Source: Candidatus Poseidoniales archaeon | GTDB taxonomy: Archaea > Thermoplasmatota > Poseidoniia > Poseidoniales > Thalassarchaeaceae | Direction: 5' to 3' | NCBI GenBank assembly: GCA_028821815.1 | Contig: JAPKEY010000027.1 | Coordinates: 1-11,716, forward strand | Length of the DNA: 11,716 nucleotides | Shown here: positions 8,406 through 11,716 of the stretch, piece after piece | How positions within the stretch are numbered: the stretch's first letter is position 1 | How the letters are laid out: each line of letters starts with the position of its first letter | Program-made: the position numbers and the translations under genes | Notes under the pieces: generated by a model | Told to the model about the DNA's origin: nothing | The model's database searches: none | Seen by the model: the letters and a program-made list of their open reading frames with translations, nothing else

Positions 8406-9347
8406 TCAATCTCTGCGAGACAATGCTGCAGCACCTAAGGCGATTAGGCCGAGTGGCGCTAGGAAGCCGGGCAACAAGCCTGTATCAGGCTCCACTGATG
8501 GTTCGATGAGAGGTGCTGTTTGATCCCATTCGTGAACAACGACCAATGATAGGTCATCCCCATCATATGCAGCGGGGAGGGTGATTTCTTGCTCGCCGCC
8601 CCACTCATTCCCATTATCTTGTAATGTTGTATTGAGTTCAATTACTGCCCGCACAATGTCATCATAATACTCCAATCCATTTCCACCTTCTGGGAAATAG
8701 GCTGAATGCTCTACAACCATCAAGCGATGCCTCCAAGACATCCATTCTGGCTCATCGGGGGGAATATCAAATTTCCAAGAAAGTATGCCTGAACTGTTGT
8801 CACCTGTCCATGTAAAGTCTGATTCCACACCATTCCATGAACGATAATCATGCTTGTCTTCGAACATTTCAGTGTAATCCGATTCTAATGAATCACCATG
8901 TGGGGCGCTTCCTGCCACAAATCGGTAACCATCGAATACAACCGTCGGGGCGGCTCTTTCCAATCCATTTGCCGCCTCCTTACTGGTTTCACCATATAGG
9001 TCAATCCAACGATCGTCTCCAGCCTGTGTACCAAACGGATCTTGTGATTCACCAATGTATCGGTGATGAACAAGAATGGTTGCCGATTCGTTTTCGAGGG
9101 CATCCATGAGAGCATGTTCTGAATATACACAATTTTCACACCATGTGGCTGTGTATACTTCGACTACTTGGGTTGCAGTCATATCTCCTCCAACAGAAAT
9201 GGTTGTCGAATTATTGGATATTCCGGCCAAATCAATCATCTGACCCCCTAATATTCCTTGATTGGGAATCATGATTGGGACTCCTGCTTGAACTGGAGCA
9301 GGCAATAGTAATGCAACGAACAGTAGCAAGGTCAGACTCTTGCGCAT
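8406..9347 (-). CDS. Secreted thioredoxin-fold protein with PGF-CTERM-like C-terminal anchor
   Basis: A 313-residue exported protein. Residues 1-21 form a signal peptide (MRKS, a Leu-rich core, then PAPVQA before G22). A thioredoxin-like domain follows: strand VVEVYTATWC with the redox pair C70-E-N-C73, and a cis-proline-type segment AAPTVVFDG (P134). The part from about 165 to 283 (HRLMVVEHSAYF, then DDIVRAVIEL and LSLVVVHEWD) resembles the C-terminal domain of Omp28-like thioredoxin-fold proteins; this is a weak, by-eye match. The tail has P293-G-F295, a hydrophobic stretch 296-309 and R311-R-D, which fits archaeosortase-processed PGF-CTERM proteins. It probably sits outside the cell, anchored to the membrane, as a thiol-disulfide oxidoreductase or a Cys-pair binding protein; its partner is unknown. 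It lies 38 bases after the threonine aldolase gene and 59 bases before the addB-like gene. An in-frame stop lies at 9372-9374, and the ATG is the only plausible start before the signal peptide. Confidence 0.82.
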   Translation of the reverse strand: MRKSLTLLLFVALLLPAPVQAGVPIMIPNQGILGGQMIDLAGISNNSTTISVGGDMTATQVVEVYTATWCENCVYSEHALMDALENESATILVHHRYIGESQDPFGTQAGDDRWIDLYGETSKEAANGLERAAPTVVFDGYRFVAGSAPHGDSLESDYTEMFEDKHDYRSWNGVESDFTWTGDNSSGILSWKFDIPPDEPEWMSWRHRLMVVEHSAYFPEGGNGLEYYDDIVRAVIELNTTLQDNGNEWGGEQEITLPAAYDGDDLSLVVVHEWDQTAPLIEPSVEPDTGLLPGFLAPLGLIALGAAALSRRD

Positions 9348-9373
9348 GGCCGGGCTACGCCCGTCTCCTCTCT
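9348..9373 (-). promoter_or_regulatory. Strong Shine-Dalgarno with a hairpin as spacer before the thioredoxin-like gene
   Basis: On the minus strand AGGAG (plus positions 9365-9369) lies 17 bases before the ATG, too far for normal initiation. Thirteen of those bases (9351-9363) form a perfect 5-bp GC stem, CGGGC-GTA-GCCCG. Folding would leave only 4 unpaired bases between the site and the ATG. No nearer start exists in this frame, so the stem probably acts as a spacer or a translational switch. Confidence 0.4.
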
Positions 9374-9385
9374 AAATCATGCGGC

Positions 9386-10426
9386 TCATAGTGCAGCGAA
9401 TGCAGCGATGGTTCGATCGATATCATCATCGGTGATGTGGAGATGAACCACTGCACGAACTGCTGTGGGACCAACTGAAAGAACATCCACCCCTTGGGAC
9501 GCCAAACCATCAATAATAGATTGAGCATCCATGTCGCCATGGATATAGATCATGTTGGTTTCTACACTATCTAGATCAATTGTGAATCCATCCATGGCGT
9601 TGACCGCTTCAGCCAATCGTCTAGCGCGTGCATGGTCTTCTGATAATCGTTCAACATGATTCTCAAGAGCAAACAGACCGCCAGCAGCAATAATTCCGGC
9701 TTGCCGCATTCCACCGCCAAACATCTTCCGCCATCGGTGAGCTTTAGCAATAAATTCGAGGGATCCTACCAATACACTTCCAACAGGTGCTCCAAGGCCC
9801 TTGGACAAGCAGATGGAAATTGAATCATAATCACGTACCATGCGCGCAGGGTCGGTTCTAGTGGCAACCACTGCATTGAACAAACGGGCACCATCAATGT
9901 GTGCAGCACATCCATTTTCATGGGCCACCTTGGCAATTTCATCCAATGTTTCTTGAGGATAGCAAGTTCCACCACCGCGATTAGCTGTATTTTCAACACA
10001 AACCAAACTACCATTCGGAAAATGGCCAAGGCTGCCTTCTGCCTTTCGAATCGCCTTTGAAACATCCTCTGGATTCATGATTCCACGAACTGCAGGAACC
10101 AATGCGATGGAACAACCAGAAAGTGCTGCATATCCACCACCTTCATACTGGTATACATGAGATGTAGTTTCGGTGATAATTTCATCCCCGGGTGAAGTGT
10201 GTGTTCGAATGGCCACAGCGTTGGACATTGTTCCACTTGGAACAAACAGAGCCGCCTCCTTACCCAACATTGTAGCGAGGCGATTTTGCAATGCCTGTAC
10301 CGTTGGATCGTCTCCAAGGACATCGTCACCGACATCAGCGGATTCCATCACAGCACGCATGGCTGCAGTGGGCTGAGTAACCGTGTCACTGCGAAGGTCG
10401 ACACGGCCGGATGGGTACTCGCGCAT
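9386..10426 (-). CDS. ltaE: Low-specificity threonine aldolase (PLP-dependent)
   Basis: A 346-residue cytosolic enzyme of the threonine aldolase family, which cleaves L-threonine or L-allo-threonine to glycine and acetaldehyde with pyridoxal phosphate. Family hallmarks seen: VDLRSDTVTQPT (9-20), the glycine-rich turn DDVLGDDPTV, the phosphate-binding loop SGTMSN (64-69), H90 in the segment that stacks on the cofactor, HIDGAR (176-181; D178 holds the pyridine nitrogen, R181 the phosphate), and SKGLGAPVGS with the Schiff-base lysine K209. The C-terminal VHLHITDDDID also fits. Length matches the family's usual 330-350 residues. The ATG at 10426 starts just before the conserved VDLRSDT block. No strong Shine-Dalgarno precedes it, but a TATA-like box about 24 bases upstream suggests a leaderless or nearly leaderless transcript. 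It heads the minus-strand gene set and is divergent from an aminotransferase. Stereochemical preference cannot be read from the sequence. Confidence 0.93.
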   Translation of the reverse strand: MREYPSGRVDLRSDTVTQPTAAMRAVMESADVGDDVLGDDPTVQALQNRLATMLGKEAALFVPSGTMSNAVAIRTHTSPGDEIITETTSHVYQYEGGGYAALSGCSIALVPAVRGIMNPEDVSKAIRKAEGSLGHFPNGSLVCVENTANRGGGTCYPQETLDEIAKVAHENGCAAHIDGARLFNAVVATRTDPARMVRDYDSISICLSKGLGAPVGSVLVGSLEFIAKAHRWRKMFGGGMRQAGIIAAGGLFALENHVERLSEDHARARRLAEAVNAMDGFTIDLDSVETNMIYIHGDMDAQSIIDGLASQGVDVLSVGPTAVRAVVHLHITDDDIDRTIAAFAAL

Positions 10427-10446
10427 GATTTCCCGTAGACGCCGAA

Positions 10447-10452
10447 CATAAA
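10447..10452 (-). promoter_or_regulatory. Possible archaeal TATA box for the threonine aldolase gene
   Basis: TTTATG on the minus strand, centred about 24 bases before the ATG at 10426. If it is used, transcription would start at or next to the start codon, which agrees with the lack of a clear Shine-Dalgarno site. It is a short AT-rich match, so support is modest. Confidence 0.25.
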
Positions 10453-10459
10453 GCAGTTT

Positions 10460-10470
10460 CAGGTCACCTG
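10460..10470. promoter_or_regulatory. 11-base palindrome in the divergent promoter region, possible operator
   Basis: CAGGT-C-ACCTG is a perfect inverted repeat around one central base. It lies about 34 bases before the threonine aldolase start and 57 bases before the aminotransferase start. It borders the TATA-like box at 10447-10452, so a bound dimeric regulator could affect both genes. A palindrome this short can occur by chance. Confidence 0.25.
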
Positions 10471-10516
10471 TAATGGCTAGAATGTCAAGGCGAGAACATC
10501 AAGAGTGGTATGATTG

Positions 10517-10521
10517 TGAGG
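10517..10521 (+). promoter_or_regulatory. Ribosome binding site that favours the 10527 start of the aminotransferase
   Basis: GAGG (10518-10521) ends 5 bases before the ATG at 10527. The two earlier in-frame ATGs, at 10473 and 10482, have poorer sites and would add 18 or 15 residues of charged sequence that does not look like the family's N-terminus. Confidence 0.45.
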
Positions 10522-10526
10522 ACATC

Positions 10527-11716
10527 ATGGCAGAGCAAAAGGGCACCCAAGTGGAATCCTTCCTATCTGACAACTGCCCCCCGATGGGCATCTACGAGAC
10601 ACTGTACGCGTTCAGAGACTCATTCGGTAGCTTCATGGGTACCGAAGGCACACACCCGTGGTCGCAAGGGTTCCCTCTGACAACACCATTGGATAAGTTC
10701 GGTGGCCCTCCTCTACCCGCGAGCGTAGATGTGACGTGGGAGGATCGTTTCTACCCCAAGGCTTGGGGGCATCCAGCGTTACGCAAGGCGATTGTCGAGT
10801 ACTACAACTCCCAATACGGCTCCAACATCACACCCGAGAATGTGATGATCTTCCCAGGAGGGCGACCTGGTATCTACACCGTGCTGGCATTCCTCAAGGC
10901 GCATGTCGAAGCGCGACTTGGAAATATCGAATGGCCCGCTTATCTGGACATTATGGAGCAAACCAATACTCACTACCAGGTCGTACCCTACACCAAGGAA
11001 AACAACTTCCATCCAAGCAACGACGCTTACTTTGACCGTGCGGGCATTGATGCAAACACATGCCTCATGCCCGTCATATCCAATCCGCAGAACCCATCTG
11101 GTCAGACACGTTCTGGAGAGGAGCTCAGGGAACTGATCCAAATGGCTGAGCAACCCGGAAATGGCATACTACTGGATGAAGCGTACGAAATGTTTCATTC
11201 TCCTTCAGTAAGTGGAATCGAGTTTGTTCAGGACCTGAACAATAGTAACGTGTTCATCGCGGGGGCCTGCACGAAAGGTTTGCAGTCTCCTGGAATTCGT
11301 GTTGGTTGGATCATCGCTAGCAAGAAGAATGTCGAGACGATGGCCAACTACTCCAGCTTCGGTATGGGTGGCGTAAGTCATCCATCACAACTCTACGCCG
11401 TCAAACTCCTCGAACCAGAGCGTGTTAAGCAGGCCCGCAAGGCCGTGGAACAACACTACAACTGGCAGCGGGAACGATACGGGAAGGCGTTCAAGGACAT
11501 GGGCCTAGGAGTTTACACGGGTAACGGTGGATTCTACCACTGGCTCGAACTTCCTGAAGGAATGACAAGCGATGAGTTCAACAGACGACTCTTCAAACGC
11601 GGGGCTGCAATCCTCTGCGCTTCTGAATGCGACATGGCTCGTCCTCATTCAAAAGACCCTGACTATGTGACTCCATATTCTCGATTCTTCCGCTTTTCTT
11701 TCGGTCCGCTGTTGCC
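10527..11716 (+). CDS. Class I/II PLP-dependent aminotransferase, last residues beyond window
   Basis: A fold-type I aminotransferase of the aspartate aminotransferase superfamily; 396 codons are visible and the gene continues past the edge. Cofactor and substrate residues are all present: W-G-H-P (80-83) before the first helix, the phosphate-loop region PGGRPGIY (110-117), NPQNPSG (186-192, with N189), D217-E-A-Y220, the Schiff-base lysine K250 in CTKGLQSPGIRVGW with R258, and FRFSFG with R389, which normally grips the substrate carboxylate. The amino donor and keto acid cannot be told from motifs; it is not an obvious AspC, HisC or alanine aminotransferase. An earlier in-frame ATG at 10473 or 10482 is possible. 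Codons end in C far more than in the minus-strand genes (TTC 19 to TTT 4; TAC about 17 to TAT 3 by hand count), which hints at high expression or a different origin. The divergent threonine aldolase suggests shared amino-acid metabolism, but this is weak. Confidence 0.88.
   Translation, partial: MAEQKGTQVESFLSDNCPPMGIYETLYAFRDSFGSFMGTEGTHPWSQGFPLTTPLDKFGGPPLPASVDVTWEDRFYPKAWGHPALRKAIVEYYNSQYGSNITPENVMIFPGGRPGIYTVLAFLKAHVEARLGNIEWPAYLDIMEQTNTHYQVVPYTKENNFHPSNDAYFDRAGIDANTCLMPVISNPQNPSGQTRSGEELRELIQMAEQPGNGILLDEAYEMFHSPSVSGIEFVQDLNNSNVFIAGACTKGLQSPGIRVGWIIASKKNVETMANYSSFGMGGVSHPSQLYAVKLLEPERVKQARKAVEQHYNWQRERYGKAFKDMGLGVYTGNGGFYHWLELPEGMTSDEFNRRLFKRGAAILCASECDMARPHSKDPDYVTPYSRFFRFSFGPLL

Noticed and set aside
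10473..10526. N-terminal extension of the aminotransferase from ATG 10473 or 10482
   Set aside because: The frame is open, but the ATG at 10527 has the best-spaced Shine-Dalgarno and gives a family-like N-terminus; the extension cannot be fully excluded.
1..11716. tRNA or rRNA genes, CRISPR arrays, insertion sequences, phage or toxin-antitoxin genes
   Set aside because: Nearly all of the window is accounted for by five coding genes; the gaps are 38, 59 and 100 bases and contain no repeats or RNA-gene signatures.

Overview
The window is densely coding, with five genes and no RNA genes, insertion sequences or repeat arrays that I can see. Four genes lie on the minus strand (transcription from about 10.4 kb towards position 1). 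One lies on the plus strand, divergent from them at the right end. Both outermost genes run off the window.

Organism: the best clue is the secreted thioredoxin-fold protein at 8406-9347. It ends in a Pro-Gly-Phe motif, a hydrophobic helix and Arg-Arg, the layout of archaeal PGF-CTERM sorting signals. GGTGA/AGGAG-type Shine-Dalgarno sites before some genes, and a TATA-like box about 24 bases before a gene with no good ribosome site, also fit an archaeon. Moderate GC, tight packing and this tail style suggest a marine Thermoplasmatota lineage such as Marine Group II (Ca. Poseidoniales). That placement is inference; no marker gene is present.

Layout: positions 1-8346 hold a two-gene helicase-nuclease unit in the order addB-like then addA-like, overlapping by about 10 bases. 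The AddB-like protein (1219 aa) has a degraded ATP-binding loop but an intact C-terminal PD-(D/E)XK nuclease with the four-cysteine iron-sulfur pattern of AddB. The AddA-like protein (more than 1560 aa, C-terminus cut off) has a complete UvrD-type motor and its own nuclease domain. Together they look like a dual-nuclease double-strand-break resection machine of the AddAB/RecBCD class, which is mainly described from bacteria.

Upstream on the same strand are the secreted thioredoxin-like protein (gap 59 bases to addB) and a PLP-dependent threonine aldolase (gap 38 bases to the thioredoxin-like gene). All four could be one transcription unit, but their functions do not obviously connect. A 100-base divergent region, with an 11-base palindrome and a TATA-like box, separates the aldolase from a plus-strand class I/II aminotransferase. 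That gene has clearly different, C-ending codon use.

Most interesting points: an AddAB-type system in a probable archaeon; conserved cysteines flanking the nuclease of both subunits; the dead ATP site of AddB; an oversized AddA; and two hairpins placed exactly at translation starts.
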